Below are positions 10,177 to 19,190 of a stretch of 64,000 nt of DNA, in pieces. Origin of the DNA: Hyalangium versicolor (lineage in GTDB: Bacteria; Myxococcota; Myxococcia; Myxococcales; Myxococcaceae); NCBI RefSeq assembly GCF_020103695.1, contig NZ_JAHXBF010000028.1, positions 62,001 to 126,000 of the forward strand, read 5' to 3'. How positions within the stretch are numbered: the first letter of the stretch is position 1; each line of letters opens with the position of its first letter. The translations under genes and the position numbers were made by a program. The notes below the pieces were generated by a model. It made no database searches and was not told the DNA's origin. It saw only the letters and a program-made list of their open reading frames with translations.

Positions 10177-10922
10177 TATTGCCGCTCCTCAATGGGCAGG
10201 ATGCTTGGATTTCCCTCATCGGACCAGGTGACACGAGCGACGGCTTTTTTCGTCAGGTGTTCATTGTCGACCGTGTATCTCAGGATTTCGTCGCTCTGGG
10301 CCGGCACGTAATGATAAAAGCCTGCGCACTCTGGTTGCCCGCCCTGTTCTTTACCAATGAACGCAACGATGCTCATCGATGTTTGTTGTCCTCGAAACCG
10401 CGTCGTGATGCCGTGGATATGCGCCATATCGGCAATGGCATAGAGGTCATTGAACGAGAGGTTCTCGCCTGCAGCGTGATTGTGGAGCATCACGAGGTAA
10501 ACCATGGTGGCTTCTGGATGGCGTCCATCGGCGACTTGGGCCGGCAAGTCACACCGCCGCTTGGACGGGTCGTCCTGAACGGGGCTCGTTGCCATCAGGC
10601 TCATATCTACATGCTCACCATCGACGGAATACAGCCATGCACAATATTCGCTCGCTGTTTTCCAGTATACGCTGAAGTTCTGATGGGTTCTCGGGACCGG
10701 AATCAGTGCGTGCGGCTGTCTCATGATGATCGGGCAGGCGGCGAGAATGGCTTCTCCGACGGTCGCGAACGGTCCGAAGTTTGGCAAGGGGCCCGGAACG
10801 CTCGTCAGCGTTTCTCCAAGCTTGGGATGGACGACATGCGGATTCGGAGTTGGCGCCGCACATTCGACGAGGAGAACGCTCAGGCCGATGAGGAGGCTGG
10901 CTCGCATGCACTCTCGTGTCAT
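10176..10922 (-). CDS. Exported protein with JAMM-like HNH...S..D motif
   Basis: A 248-residue protein with an N-terminal hydrophobic segment (LIGLSVLLVEC); the Glu at -1 makes a poor lipobox, so export by an ordinary signal or lipidation at C21 are both possible. Residues 140-160 read MVYLVMLHNHAAGENLSFND: two histidines (147, 149), Ser156 and Asp159 after a hydrophobic strand. This is the arrangement of JAB1/MPN/JAMM and RadC/DUF4329-type metal sites, with a spacing of six rather than seven residues. A zinc-dependent hydrolase or isopeptidase fold is therefore plausible but unproven. It forms an operon with the lipoprotein behind it (TAATG overlap). The start could also be Met6. Confidence 0.6.
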   Translation of the reverse strand: MTRECMRASLLIGLSVLLVECAAPTPNPHVVHPKLGETLTSVPGPLPNFGPFATVGEAILAACPIIMRQPHALIPVPRTHQNFSVYWKTASEYCAWLYSVDGEHVDMSLMATSPVQDDPSKRRCDLPAQVADGRHPEATMVYLVMLHNHAAGENLSFNDLYAIADMAHIHGITTRFRGQQTSMSIVAFIGKEQGGQPECAGFYHYVPAQSDEILRYTVDNEHLTKKAVARVTWSDEGNPSILPIEERQ

Positions 10923-11098
10923 GACGGCGACCTCGCCTCGATCAGTGCGGGTACACGGCCTACTGCGCTACGAGGTAGGTGCAAGATGCCTTCGGTGGTC
11001 GACACCCGTCCCAAGATACTACACCCGGAAGGCCCTCCCAATATGAGTGTGACGGCTCGGCCGACTGTGCGCGGGGCGTGGGACAGGGAGGAGATATT

Positions 11099-11455
11099 GT
11101 GAAGGACTGGCGTCCCAAGCTTGCTGCCATTGATGATCCGATCGCGGACGACTACTGGTCCTACGAGACCCGTGATGGGACACGGCGAACTTCCCGAGTC
11201 ACGATTGGCCGCCCCGCGCCCCTTGCGGACAATCGAGACTGGTACTGCCCGATCCTCTTCGAGCACGTGACGGAGGGCATTCATTACTCCTATGGGGTGG
11301 GGCCCGTGGACGCTCTGATGAACGCCATGTACTTTGTGAGAAGGCGCTTCTACGCGTTCAAGGAAGTACGGCCTCGGGCGAAGCCCACGACAGGTTCCAG
11401 GCGCCGCAAGGCGTCGCAGCGCGGCGAGTCAGCGCGCTCGAAGACCCAGAAGTAG
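11099..11455 (+). CDS. Small DUF6968-like protein
   Basis: A 118-residue soluble protein. GGGAGGAG at 5-6 bases before the GTG at 11099 decides the start. The core, with RTSRVTIGRPAP, DNRDWYCPILFEHV, IHYSYGVGPVDALMNAMYF and a following helix, matches the pattern of small DUF6968-type proteins as I remember it. The last 30 residues are a basic, disordered tail (TTGSRRRKASQRGESARSK). The function is unknown. Confidence 0.55.
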   Translation: MKDWRPKLAAIDDPIADDYWSYETRDGTRRTSRVTIGRPAPLADNRDWYCPILFEHVTEGIHYSYGVGPVDALMNAMYFVRRRFYAFKEVRPRAKPTTGSRRRKASQRGESARSKTQK

Positions 11456-11567
11456 AAGCAATCTGCCGGAAATGCAGGGCCTGTTCGATGTCCAGAGTGC
11501 CGCGCCGGGCTGCTATATGGACAGTGAGGTCTCAGTGCAGGCGGGCGCACCTACCAGGCGAGCCGAG

Positions 11568-12593
11568 ATGACGACCCTCATTCCCGAGAAGAACAAGCGG
11601 CCCGGTGTGTACTACGCGGTCACGGACGACGGCCTCGAGGTCCCCGTCATCGACGTGACGCACCCGGCGTTCGACGCGAAGCTCGATGACGCGGCGATTG
11701 CCGCCATGCTCGAGAAGTTCAAGCGGGACGAGCAGCGCCGAGCCAAGGTCCCCAAGCCTCTGCAGCGCCTGTTGCTGAGACTCGTGGCAGGCCGGTCGGT
11801 GCTGGGACGTGGGCTGATGGCGGGAGCGGGTGGGGTGCTGGGTGGGATGACGATGTATCTGGGCAAGCTCGGCCCCGAGAACCTGGGCCGGGGATGGGCC
11901 AGAGGCGTGGACCGGCAGATCGCCGCCGCCGCGCCAACGATGTTGGCACGCCTTCGCTTGGAGGACATGGCCCGCCTCCTCGCCGAGGGGCTTGCTCCCG
12001 TGCTGAGCGCTCGTCCGCAGCGCCCGCTCCACCTCTTCAACATCGCCGGGGGGCCTGCGGCAGACAGCTGGAACGCGCTGTTGCTGCTGCGCAAGGATTA
12101 CCCCCAGACCTTGTCCAGACGGCGGATCTCCATCCACGTGTTGGACCCCGACGAGAGCGGGCCCGCCTTCGGAGCCCGTGCCATCGCCGCGCTCCGTGCC
12201 GAGGGCGGCCCGCTGCGCGAACTGGACGTGAGCTTCCGGCGCGTGCACTACGACTGGCGCGACGTGGAGCCGTTGCGCAAGCTGCTGCGAGACTCGGAGC
12301 TTGGGGACGCGGTAGTGGGCTGCTCGTCCGAGGGAGGGCTGTTCGAGTACGGCTCGGACGAGGAGATCGTCACCCATCTCGAGGCCCTTCGCCTTGGCAC
12401 GCCGGGGGACTCCCTCGTGGTGGGCTCGGTGACGCGCGGCGATGGCCCCACGAAGTTCGCGCAGGAGTTCACCATACGCCCGCGCACGCTCGAGGCATTC
12501 CGTGCGCTCGTACTGCGTGCCAGATGGGAGGTGGCGAAGGTCATCACTCGCCCTTTCAGCTACAACGTGAGCCTGCGGCGCATAAGCGGATGA
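11568..12593 (+). CDS. SAM-dependent methyltransferase-like protein
   Basis: A 341-residue protein with an N-terminal helical part and a Rossmann-like core from about residue 140: a first strand/loop LHLFNIAGGPAADSWNALLL, then ISIHVLDPDESGPAFGARAI (acidic end of the second strand) and RVHYDWRDVEPLRKLL. This order fits class I methyltransferases, but no specific subfamily is recognised and the glycine motif is unusual. The ATG at 11568 is taken because the upstream codons look non-coding. It is followed after 86 bases by the lipoxygenase gene on the same strand, so the two may be co-expressed. Confidence 0.6.
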   Translation: MTTLIPEKNKRPGVYYAVTDDGLEVPVIDVTHPAFDAKLDDAAIAAMLEKFKRDEQRRAKVPKPLQRLLLRLVAGRSVLGRGLMAGAGGVLGGMTMYLGKLGPENLGRGWARGVDRQIAAAAPTMLARLRLEDMARLLAEGLAPVLSARPQRPLHLFNIAGGPAADSWNALLLLRKDYPQTLSRRRISIHVLDPDESGPAFGARAIAALRAEGGPLRELDVSFRRVHYDWRDVEPLRKLLRDSELGDAVVGCSSEGGLFEYGSDEEIVTHLEALRLGTPGDSLVVGSVTRGDGPTKFAQEFTIRPRTLEAFRALVLRARWEVAKVITRPFSYNVSLRRISG

Positions 12594-12679
12594 ACCGCGC
12601 GGAACCTGAATGTGTTCACACCGAGCCCAAGTATGGCTAGAAGGAGCGTGCCACCCGCCATCCTTCCAGGGAGCTGTCC

Positions 12680-14749
12680 ATGAGCCTGTTCTCTTCTCCC
12701 GTCCTGCCTCAGAACGACACGCCGGAAAACCGCGCGATTCGTGCGCAGACGTTGGCCCAGAAGCAGACCCAGTACGTATATGACTATCCGGCCATCGTCG
12801 CCAAGCTGCCCATGGCGGCGACGCCCATCCCCGTGGACATCTCGCTCAACTGGGCCCTCCAGATCGCTGAGACGGCCATTCTGTTGGGGGAGAACTTCGT
12901 GGATGTGCTGCTCCCCAACCTCTTCAGCTTCGATGTGCAGATCCCCGTCAAGCTCGGCCAGGGGAACTCGAGCGCGACCACGACCGCCATCTACACCGAG
13001 GCCGCTCCCCCGGAGGCGAGCGTGTTCGATGCCGCGCTGAAGAACCGGGATCTCGACAAGCGAGACATCGTGGCCTTCCAGTCGCTGCTCAGCGATGCGC
13101 GCAAGGATCTGGCGGGGCTTGCCCAGAACGCGCATGCGCGCAAGGTCACCCGCCCGCCCCAGGGCTCGTCGGCTGGCCATGAGGTGCTCGACAGGCTCGT
13201 GCAAGCAGGGGAGTCGGTGCTCGACAAGGCCATCGGGAAGGATGCCAAGAGCATCGAGTCCTGGTTGTCCCAGTTGCTCAGGTCCGTGCTCGATTTCGTG
13301 CTGACGAAGGCGGGGCTCTACGGGCGTGCCACGGATCTTCAGGACTACGACGCGCAGTTCCGTAAGGTGGTGCTGCCGTGGACCGCGGGCGTGTACCTCA
13401 CGGACGAGGCGTTCGCCGCGCTGCGTGTCGCCGGCCCCAACGCGGGCATCCTCCAGCGGGCGACGCTCGCGGATCTCTCGGGTCTGCTGCCCTCGGATGA
13501 GCTGTTCCAGCGCGTCACGGGAGAGGCCGGATGGACGCGCCAGCAGGCCGTGGAAGCCGGGCACTTGTACCTCGTGGACTACAAGGCGCTCGCGCAGTTG
13601 GTACCGGGCACTACGCCCCAGCAGAAGTATGTGTTCGCCCCCAAGGCTCTCTTCTATGTGCCGCGCCTGGGCGGGGGGCGGGGCTCGCTGCGCCCTGTGT
13701 CCATCCAGATCGGGCAGGACGCGAACAGCCCCGTCTTCTACCCGGACGGAGGGCTCGCGTGGACGCTCGCCAAGACGTGCGTCAACATCGCGGATGGGAA
13801 CTACCACGAGCTCATCAGCCACCTGGGGCTCACGCACCTGCTCACCGAACCGTTCGTGCTCACCACGGAGCGGCAGTTGGATCCACAGCATCCGCTCTAC
13901 GTGCTGCTCACCCCGCACTTCGCGGGCACGTTGTTCATCAACTACAGCGCGCAGACCTCGCTCATCACTCCGGGGGGGCCGGTGGACCAGCTCCTTGCGG
14001 GCACCATCGAGTCGTCCAACGTGGTGGCCGCCACCGCCGTGAAGGCGGTGCGCTACAACGAGTCGTTCTTCCCCGAGAAGCTCGTCCGCCAGGGCATCGC
14101 CTCACCGGAGGACCTGCCCGACTACCCCTACCGGGATGATGCGCTGGCCCTCTGGAATGCCATCCACGGCTGGGTGTCGGATTACACCGCGCTCTACTAC
14201 TCCGGGGACGCGGACGTGGTGGGCGACTACGAGCTGCAGGCCTGGGTGCAGGAACTGGTGAGCGCGGGGCACCTGCAGGACATCGGCGAGGGAGGGGCCG
14301 ACAAGACGCCGTGCATCGCCACACTCGACTACCTGAGGAAGCTGCTCACCCAGGTCATCTTTACCGCGAGCGTCGAGCACGCGGCGGTGAACTTCCCGCA
14401 GCGCACCGCGATGAGCTTCACGCCGGCCATTCCGCTCGCCGGCTACGCACCCTTCCCGGGCTCGAGCGCCTCGGGGGCCGAGGCGACGCAGTTGTTGGAT
14501 CTGCTGCCTCCGCTCAACCAGTCCATCCTCCAGCAGGCGGTGCTGGCGGGCCTGGGCAACGTTTACTTCACGGTGCTTGGCCAGTACGGAGGCCAGTTGT
14601 CCGACCCCCGGGCGCTCCTGGTGCTGGGCAAGTTCCAGTGCGCGCTACAGGCCATCGAGAAGCACATCCAGGCGGCCAACACCTTGGGGAAGCGCACGCT
14701 CTACGCAACGCTCCTACCTTCAGCCATTCCCCAGAGCATCAACATCTGA
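12680..14749 (+). CDS. Lipoxygenase (non-haem iron dioxygenase)
   Basis: A 689-residue lipoxygenase, inserting O2 into cis,cis-pentadiene units of polyunsaturated fatty acids. All five iron ligands of the family can be placed: His381 and His386 in HELISHLGLTHLLTEPF, His567 and Asn571 in EHAAVNFPQ, and the C-terminal carboxylate of Ile689 (QSINI). The bacterial form lacks the N-terminal PLAT domain of plant and animal enzymes; residues 1-220 are instead helical. There is no signal peptide. AGGGAG precedes the ATG. Myxobacteria make and are rich in C20 polyunsaturated fatty acids, so arachidonate-type substrates are likely; position and stereospecificity cannot be read from sequence alone. Confidence 0.93.
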   Translation: MSLFSSPVLPQNDTPENRAIRAQTLAQKQTQYVYDYPAIVAKLPMAATPIPVDISLNWALQIAETAILLGENFVDVLLPNLFSFDVQIPVKLGQGNSSATTTAIYTEAAPPEASVFDAALKNRDLDKRDIVAFQSLLSDARKDLAGLAQNAHARKVTRPPQGSSAGHEVLDRLVQAGESVLDKAIGKDAKSIESWLSQLLRSVLDFVLTKAGLYGRATDLQDYDAQFRKVVLPWTAGVYLTDEAFAALRVAGPNAGILQRATLADLSGLLPSDELFQRVTGEAGWTRQQAVEAGHLYLVDYKALAQLVPGTTPQQKYVFAPKALFYVPRLGGGRGSLRPVSIQIGQDANSPVFYPDGGLAWTLAKTCVNIADGNYHELISHLGLTHLLTEPFVLTTERQLDPQHPLYVLLTPHFAGTLFINYSAQTSLITPGGPVDQLLAGTIESSNVVAATAVKAVRYNESFFPEKLVRQGIASPEDLPDYPYRDDALALWNAIHGWVSDYTALYYSGDADVVGDYELQAWVQELVSAGHLQDIGEGGADKTPCIATLDYLRKLLTQVIFTASVEHAAVNFPQRTAMSFTPAIPLAGYAPFPGSSASGAEATQLLDLLPPLNQSILQQAVLAGLGNVYFTVLGQYGGQLSDPRALLVLGKFQCALQAIEKHIQAANTLGKRTLYATLLPSAIPQSINI

Positions 14750-14821
14750 CATAGCCCTGTCTGTCGTTACTGCGGTAAACCTTGTTCAGGTAGCTTTTGA
14801 AGCGCCCACCATTCACCCCAC

Positions 14822-14850
14822 AGCTTCCATATACCCATATGGAAGCTTTT
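14822..14850 (+). terminator. Perfect hairpin between lipoxygenase and next gene
   Basis: AGCTTCCATAT-ACCC-ATATGGAAGCT is a perfect 11-bp inverted repeat followed by TTT. It lies 73 bases after the lipoxygenase stop and 18 before the next start. It could end the lipoxygenase transcript or be an operator or leader hairpin of the secreted protein gene behind it. Confidence 0.55.
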
Positions 14851-14864
14851 CAACGGAGAGGTCG

Positions 14865-15206
14865 ATGTCCAAGAAGACGATCATCACCCTGGGAGTGGCC
14901 ATGGCTGTTGGAAGCGCGGCGGGTATCATGACGGCGCCGAGGCAAGCGCTTGCGGAGCCCCCCATCGAAGGGGGTGGAGAGTGCCTCCAGAGCCCTCCGA
15001 ATCCGACCAATATTCGTTGGTACTCGGACGCAACCTTCACCTCGGAGACTGGGTTCCGTGCGGAGTACTGCTGCGTGGGAGAGACCTTCACGTGGGGCAC
15101 CCAGACCGCGTACAAGAAGGTGTGGCACTTCGAGAGCTGTCCCTCGGAGGAGTCCGATTACACCTTGCAGTGCTTCGTCAGTAACGTCGAGGTGACTTGT
15201 CCGTAG
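14865..15206 (+). CDS. Small secreted cysteine-containing protein (DUF6289-like)
   Basis: A 113-residue exported protein. The signal peptide ends at about APRQALA (residue 30). The mature part has IRWYSDATFTSETGFRAEYC, a second Cys, then WGTQTAYKKVWHFESC, which recalls the DUF6289 pattern of small secreted actinobacterial and myxobacterial proteins. Six cysteines in the mature chain suggest disulphides. GGAGAGG precedes the ATG at 14865. The role is unknown. Confidence 0.65.
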   Translation: MSKKTIITLGVAMAVGSAAGIMTAPRQALAEPPIEGGGECLQSPPNPTNIRWYSDATFTSETGFRAEYCCVGETFTWGTQTAYKKVWHFESCPSEESDYTLQCFVSNVEVTCP

Positions 15207-15313
15207 CCTTGCCCACACGCTGTACGAGTCCTCTTGCCTGTCACGGATTGGCAGGCAGGAGGCTCAAACACCTGATGCGTGTTTGTTCTGTCACAATGGG
15301 AAGGCGCGCGATG

Positions 15314-16105
15314 TCAACGCGCCCGCTTCGAGGCAGAAGGCCTCTTCCCGGTGCTCTTCTTCCTGACCGGAGCGGCCTTCGCCTTTGCGGTCGCCTCCAT
15401 CGCCTTGCGTGCCGCGGTCTTCTCGCCTCGACGCAGCGCGAGCGACGCCGCGATCCACTCCGGCGCATAGCTCGACGTGCAGCCCTTTGGAACTGGTCGA
15501 GGGTCCCATCGGCCGAGGCGCTCACCGATGGCGATGGCCTCCGGGGTGTACTCGGGTAGGTGGATGCCGATCCAGACGAGGCAGAAGTTGATGCCCTCTT
15601 TTACCCGGTAGGGTGCGGGCGGCAACTCACGCTCGATTCGCGCGAGCGTTGCGCGGACGTTGAGCTCCTTCGCGAGCCCGCGCGCGATGCGCCCGGCGAG
15701 GATCTTCCACCCGGCGCGGCGGGGAAGCTCCTTGCTGCCGTCCATCCACCGCACCTGCAGCGCCTCGGCGATGGGCGCATGTACGAGCACGCGTCCGACG
15801 AGCTCGTCGACCAGGGTCGGGTTCGAGAGCGGCTCGAGGAGAGCGCGCGCCTCCTTCTCGGTGAGCGCCGCGGGATCGAGCAGCATGCACGCGAGGATGC
15901 GTGCCTCGTGGTTGCCCGTCGCCCACAGTTCCAGGCCGAGCCCGTGGTTCGTCCCGAGCGACTCTGCGAGGCCGCGGATCTTGCCGAGCAGCACGCCGAA
16001 GACGTTCTCGCCCGAGCCATCGCGCACGTAGCGCTGGCGCACCTTCTCGTCGCCCTGTGCCTCGAGCTGCTTCATGACCTGGGGCACCGTCATCGTTTTC
16101 GGCAT
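15314..16105 (-). CDS. DNA alkylation repair protein (AlkD-like HEAT repeats)
   Basis: A 263-residue protein of the HEAT-like DNA glycosylase family, which removes N3/N7-alkylated purines by wrapping the duplex. It opens with VPQVMKQLEAQGDEKVRQRY and LGKIRGLAESLG, then WATGNHEARILACMLLDP and VDELVGRVLVH, the usual helical pairs. About 45 residues at the C-terminus form a Lys/Ala/Arg tail (ARKAMEATAKAKAAP...) likely to bind DNA non-specifically. GGAG lies 8 bases before the ATG. Monocistronic. Confidence 0.8.
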   Translation of the reverse strand: MPKTMTVPQVMKQLEAQGDEKVRQRYVRDGSGENVFGVLLGKIRGLAESLGTNHGLGLELWATGNHEARILACMLLDPAALTEKEARALLEPLSNPTLVDELVGRVLVHAPIAEALQVRWMDGSKELPRRAGWKILAGRIARGLAKELNVRATLARIERELPPAPYRVKEGINFCLVWIGIHLPEYTPEAIAIGERLGRWDPRPVPKGCTSSYAPEWIAASLALRRGEKTAARKAMEATAKAKAAPVRKKSTGKRPSASKRAR

Positions 16106-16208
16106 GCGAGTCTCCTCGAGTGCAGTCTCTTACCCCCCCGACCCAACGTTGCTCCAGGGGAGAGTGGGTTCGGGGCGCGGACAGGTAACAGAGGCTGCAC
16201 TCCGGTGC

Positions 16209-17018
16209 TCAGATCCCCCAGTGCACCGGGTTCCGTGTCTCCACAGAATACTGGAAGAGCCGCTCGAGAGTTCCGAGGACGTAGTCGAGCTCCATCGGGA
16301 GGTACTCGAGTTTGACGTGCATCTCATGAGGTCCCAGTTCCTGGAACGGAATGCCCCAGGGGAGCACTACGCGCCGGCGGGTCTCGATGTCGATCAGCTC
16401 AACCTCATCGCTCGTAGTGCTCAGTTGCCGGTGCATGAAGTGCTTCGAGCGGAAGATCACATCTCCCCTCCGCAACGCAACGAAGTCGGGAGGGAAGATG
16501 CCCAGCTCGAGTTCCGGGGTCGTGCCGTAACACAGGCCTCCCTCAGCACCCACCGTCATCACCTCACCCCCCCACTGTCCAGAGGTCAGCACCCACTGTC
16601 TGGGAGCATGATCGATGCGGAAGGCCTGGATCTCCGCAAGGGCGCGGGCCGAGTCCTCGGATGCCACCACCTTTTTCATGAACCACGACGAAATCGTCTC
16701 CCACGTGGGGACGACCGCCCGCAGCGTGGGGTAGCGATCGGGCCCGGAGCTCTCCATCTTCTGATGGAGGAGGAGGAGATTGTGCCAGCGCTCCACCTCT
16801 TCGAACATACCCAGGAACCTCGAGCGATGGAGGCAGGTAGCGGTCTGCGCCCAGTCGTTGAAGGCCTTCCACTCGGGGGAGTCCTGCTCCCACGGAATGT
16901 CGAGCGTGGGAAAACCACCCTTTCCTTCGATGACGCGCTCGCGAATGAGGGGAGGGGGAGGGCTGGTACGCCCTTCCCGCCAGCAGGTACATGGCACCTC
17001 GCCAATCAGCCCTCCCAC
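16209..17018 (-). CDS. Uncharacterised protein with N-terminal CxC motif
   Basis: A 269-residue protein; AGGAGG at 6 bases decides the GTG start at 17018. It begins GLIGEVPCTCWREGR, a CxC close to the N-terminus that is not part of a signal peptide, followed by PPPPLIRERV and a folded, Trp- and His-rich domain. No catalytic motif is recognised. Confidence 0.6.
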   Translation of the reverse strand: MGGLIGEVPCTCWREGRTSPPPPLIRERVIEGKGGFPTLDIPWEQDSPEWKAFNDWAQTATCLHRSRFLGMFEEVERWHNLLLLHQKMESSGPDRYPTLRAVVPTWETISSWFMKKVVASEDSARALAEIQAFRIDHAPRQWVLTSGQWGGEVMTVGAEGGLCYGTTPELELGIFPPDFVALRRGDVIFRSKHFMHRQLSTTSDEVELIDIETRRRVVLPWGIPFQELGPHEMHVKLEYLPMELDYVLGTLERLFQYSVETRNPVHWGI

Positions 17019-17111
17019 GTTGCACCTCCTGGCTCCGCCGAGCAGAGGACTGGAACTCTACCTCAGACCCAGCCGTAGGCCTTCACCTCGCACAGGGAGT
17101 CTCATGGGCGC

Positions 17112-18665
17112 TCACTTCTTGCACTGCGCCTCGCCGTCATTGTTGGTGAAGACGTTGCCGAGGCTCGGCATGCTCAAGTCCACGACGAGTCCCGAGGAGA
17201 CATCTATCGCGACGCCACACCCGGACGAGTCGCTGAGCGTGCTGTGGTTCACGAAGAATCCCATGCTGGAGAACACGTTGATGTTCCCCCCGCCCATGAA
17301 GCCGTAGAGCGGGAGGCCCGCGTGGGTGACGGTGACGTAATCCAGCGCCGAGCCCGAGGGGCCATAGAAGAACAGGCCCGACCAGAAGCCCTTGGTGGGC
17401 GAGGCGGAGGCGGGGACGAAGCGGATGGGGGCCTGCGCCGAGCCCTCGGCCTTGAGCTTTCCGGGCACGAGCGCCCCATTCTCATCCTGCGCGCCGATGG
17501 AGATGTAGCCCTCGGCAGGCATCTGGAACTCCGTCCCGGGGCTCAAGGTGAGCGTGGGAGCGGATGGGGAGGCCACCGTGAGCCCGATGGCCAGGCCCAG
17601 ATCCAGGGTCGTGATGAGCTGGTAGGGAACGCCCAGGTTCGGCCACGTCTGGGAAGTGGTGACAGGGCCCTCGAGGATCTGCACGGCGTTGGTGGTGTTG
17701 CCCTGGAGGGAGCTGTCGTCAGGGAGTGTGCCGACCTCGTTGGCGGTCGCCCTCACGGCGACGCCTGCGGTGTCGAGCACGGTCAGCCGTGCGGAGTCGT
17801 TCTTGAGCCCCGCACCCGTCAGGAGGACACCATGGTTCTGGCTCTTCTGGATGGTGACGTCCCGGACGGTGACCGGGCGCAGGGTGCCTGTCTCATCGTC
17901 TCCTCCCGTGACACGCAAGCCTGCCGCCAGGGTCTTGAGGAGATCTTCCAGGTCGCCGGCGTTGGGGATGACGCCGCCCGCGTATTCAATGGTGACGTTG
18001 GAGAGGACGGTACCCTGGGCGGCCTGTCCCGTCACGCTGATGCCCTGCCAGTACCCAGGCTGGGGACTGTCGGAGTCGGCCGTGAGGAGGATGGGAGCAA
18101 AAGGGGAGCCTTCCGCGTGCAGAGTCCCAGCCCCGTCATTGTCGTCACCAATGATCAACTGGGCGCCCTGCTCGAAGCGGACCAAGGTCCCCTCCTCCAG
18201 GGTCAGCACGGGGTTGGTGGAGCCCTTCACGGTCACCGTGCCCTTCACCAGGTGGGGGTTCTCCGACGCGCGCCAGGTCTGGTTGCTGGAGATGACGCCC
18301 TGGTGGACGGTGGATTGCGCCGCGCTGGCGGTGAGGGAGAACGTGCCCTCCTGGGTTGAATCGCCCTCGGTGGCACTCGCCTTGATGTTCACCGTGCCTG
18401 GCTTGAAGGTCGAGACCTGTCCGTCTTCGTCCACCAGTGCAATCGCCTCGTCGCTGGAGCTCCAGTGGTAGTTGTAGGCCGGGAAGGGCTTGCCGTCCTG
18501 GTCCTGGGCGCTGGCGGAGCATTTCGCGGTGCGGCCAGCCGGGACAGGGGCAGGGCTGCAGGTCACCGTGACCTTGGTGAGGCGGGGCGGCTCATCGTCA
18601 CCGCAGCCAAAGAGCGACAACGTTGAGGCAAGCCAGACACCCTTCCACGCGTTGTGGAGTCTCAT
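17112..18665 (-). CDS. Lipoprotein with Ig-like and beta-helix domains
   Basis: A 517-residue lipoprotein: MRLHNAWKGVWLASTLSLFGC gives a lipobox LFGC, which fixes the start at 18665 rather than 26 codons upstream. Residues 25-115 look like a BIG2-type Ig domain (VTVTCSPAPVPAGRTAKCSA, WSSSDEAIALVDEDGQVSTF, GTVNIKASA). The rest is two arrays of right-handed beta-helix-like repeats (GTVTVKGSTNPVLTLEEGT, GTLHAEGS.APILLTAD, YWQGISV, LSNVTIEYAGG), repeated from about residue 350. This layout is common in predatory myxobacterial surface proteins; binding or enzymatic role unknown. Confidence 0.75.
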   Translation of the reverse strand: MRLHNAWKGVWLASTLSLFGCGDDEPPRLTKVTVTCSPAPVPAGRTAKCSASAQDQDGKPFPAYNYHWSSSDEAIALVDEDGQVSTFKPGTVNIKASATEGDSTQEGTFSLTASAAQSTVHQGVISSNQTWRASENPHLVKGTVTVKGSTNPVLTLEEGTLVRFEQGAQLIIGDDNDGAGTLHAEGSPFAPILLTADSDSPQPGYWQGISVTGQAAQGTVLSNVTIEYAGGVIPNAGDLEDLLKTLAAGLRVTGGDDETGTLRPVTVRDVTIQKSQNHGVLLTGAGLKNDSARLTVLDTAGVAVRATANEVGTLPDDSSLQGNTTNAVQILEGPVTTSQTWPNLGVPYQLITTLDLGLAIGLTVASPSAPTLTLSPGTEFQMPAEGYISIGAQDENGALVPGKLKAEGSAQAPIRFVPASASPTKGFWSGLFFYGPSGSALDYVTVTHAGLPLYGFMGGGNINVFSSMGFFVNHSTLSDSSGCGVAIDVSSGLVVDLSMPSLGNVFTNNDGEAQCKK

Positions 18666-19190
18666 GAACCATGTTCCTTTGTTGTGAGTGTGCGAATCGA
18701 GATTCAGGCCAGCGTTGCTGTGGCCTGCCCGGTTCCAGAGCACCGCTCATGCCAGCGGCTCGCTCACCTCATCCCGCTCTGTGCCGGCGTGAGAAGGCCG
18801 CTGCAAACGGCAAGGAGTTGCCGGGGAAGATCTGCCCGCCGGTAAGAACCTGCCCAGAAAGCCTCGTTGGTCCACGTCTGAACCAGGACGGGGCACGGTG
18901 ATGGGGTGCGAGGTAAGGGCTCGGATTTGCTGAGAATTTTCCCCTCGTCCGGCTCCGGGATCGAGCACCGCCGCCCTCTTCGCGAAAAAAAAAGGCCGGG
19001 CGGGAAGAAAGAAAATCACCGGCGTAATTGCCAGTGAAGCACGGAAGAGACGCCTTACCGGAACGCCCCGACAAGGGCTGCCCGAGCGGATTCCATACAC
19101 CTGCAGAGCTTTTGCCCAAGCAGTCGGCTGCCGGAGCCGACGTGCACGGGAGAGTTGTCAGCCCATCCGGCGGAAAGAAATGGCTCACCA
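18666..19190. other. Long divergent intergenic region
   Basis: 525 bases between two divergent lipoprotein genes. No convincing ORF is seen. The only marked feature is an A-run (nine A near 18986-18994) in a purine-rich stretch. Promoters for both genes must lie here but no clear boxes are found. Confidence 0.5.

Noticed and set aside
12560..13918. Minus-strand open frame opposite the lipoxygenase
   Set aside because: The plus-strand product has all lipoxygenase ligands; the opposite frame has no recognisable motif.
18982..19025. Possible small RNA or promoter at the A-run
   Set aside because: Only an A-run and purine bias are seen; no hairpin with T-tail or promoter boxes support an RNA gene.
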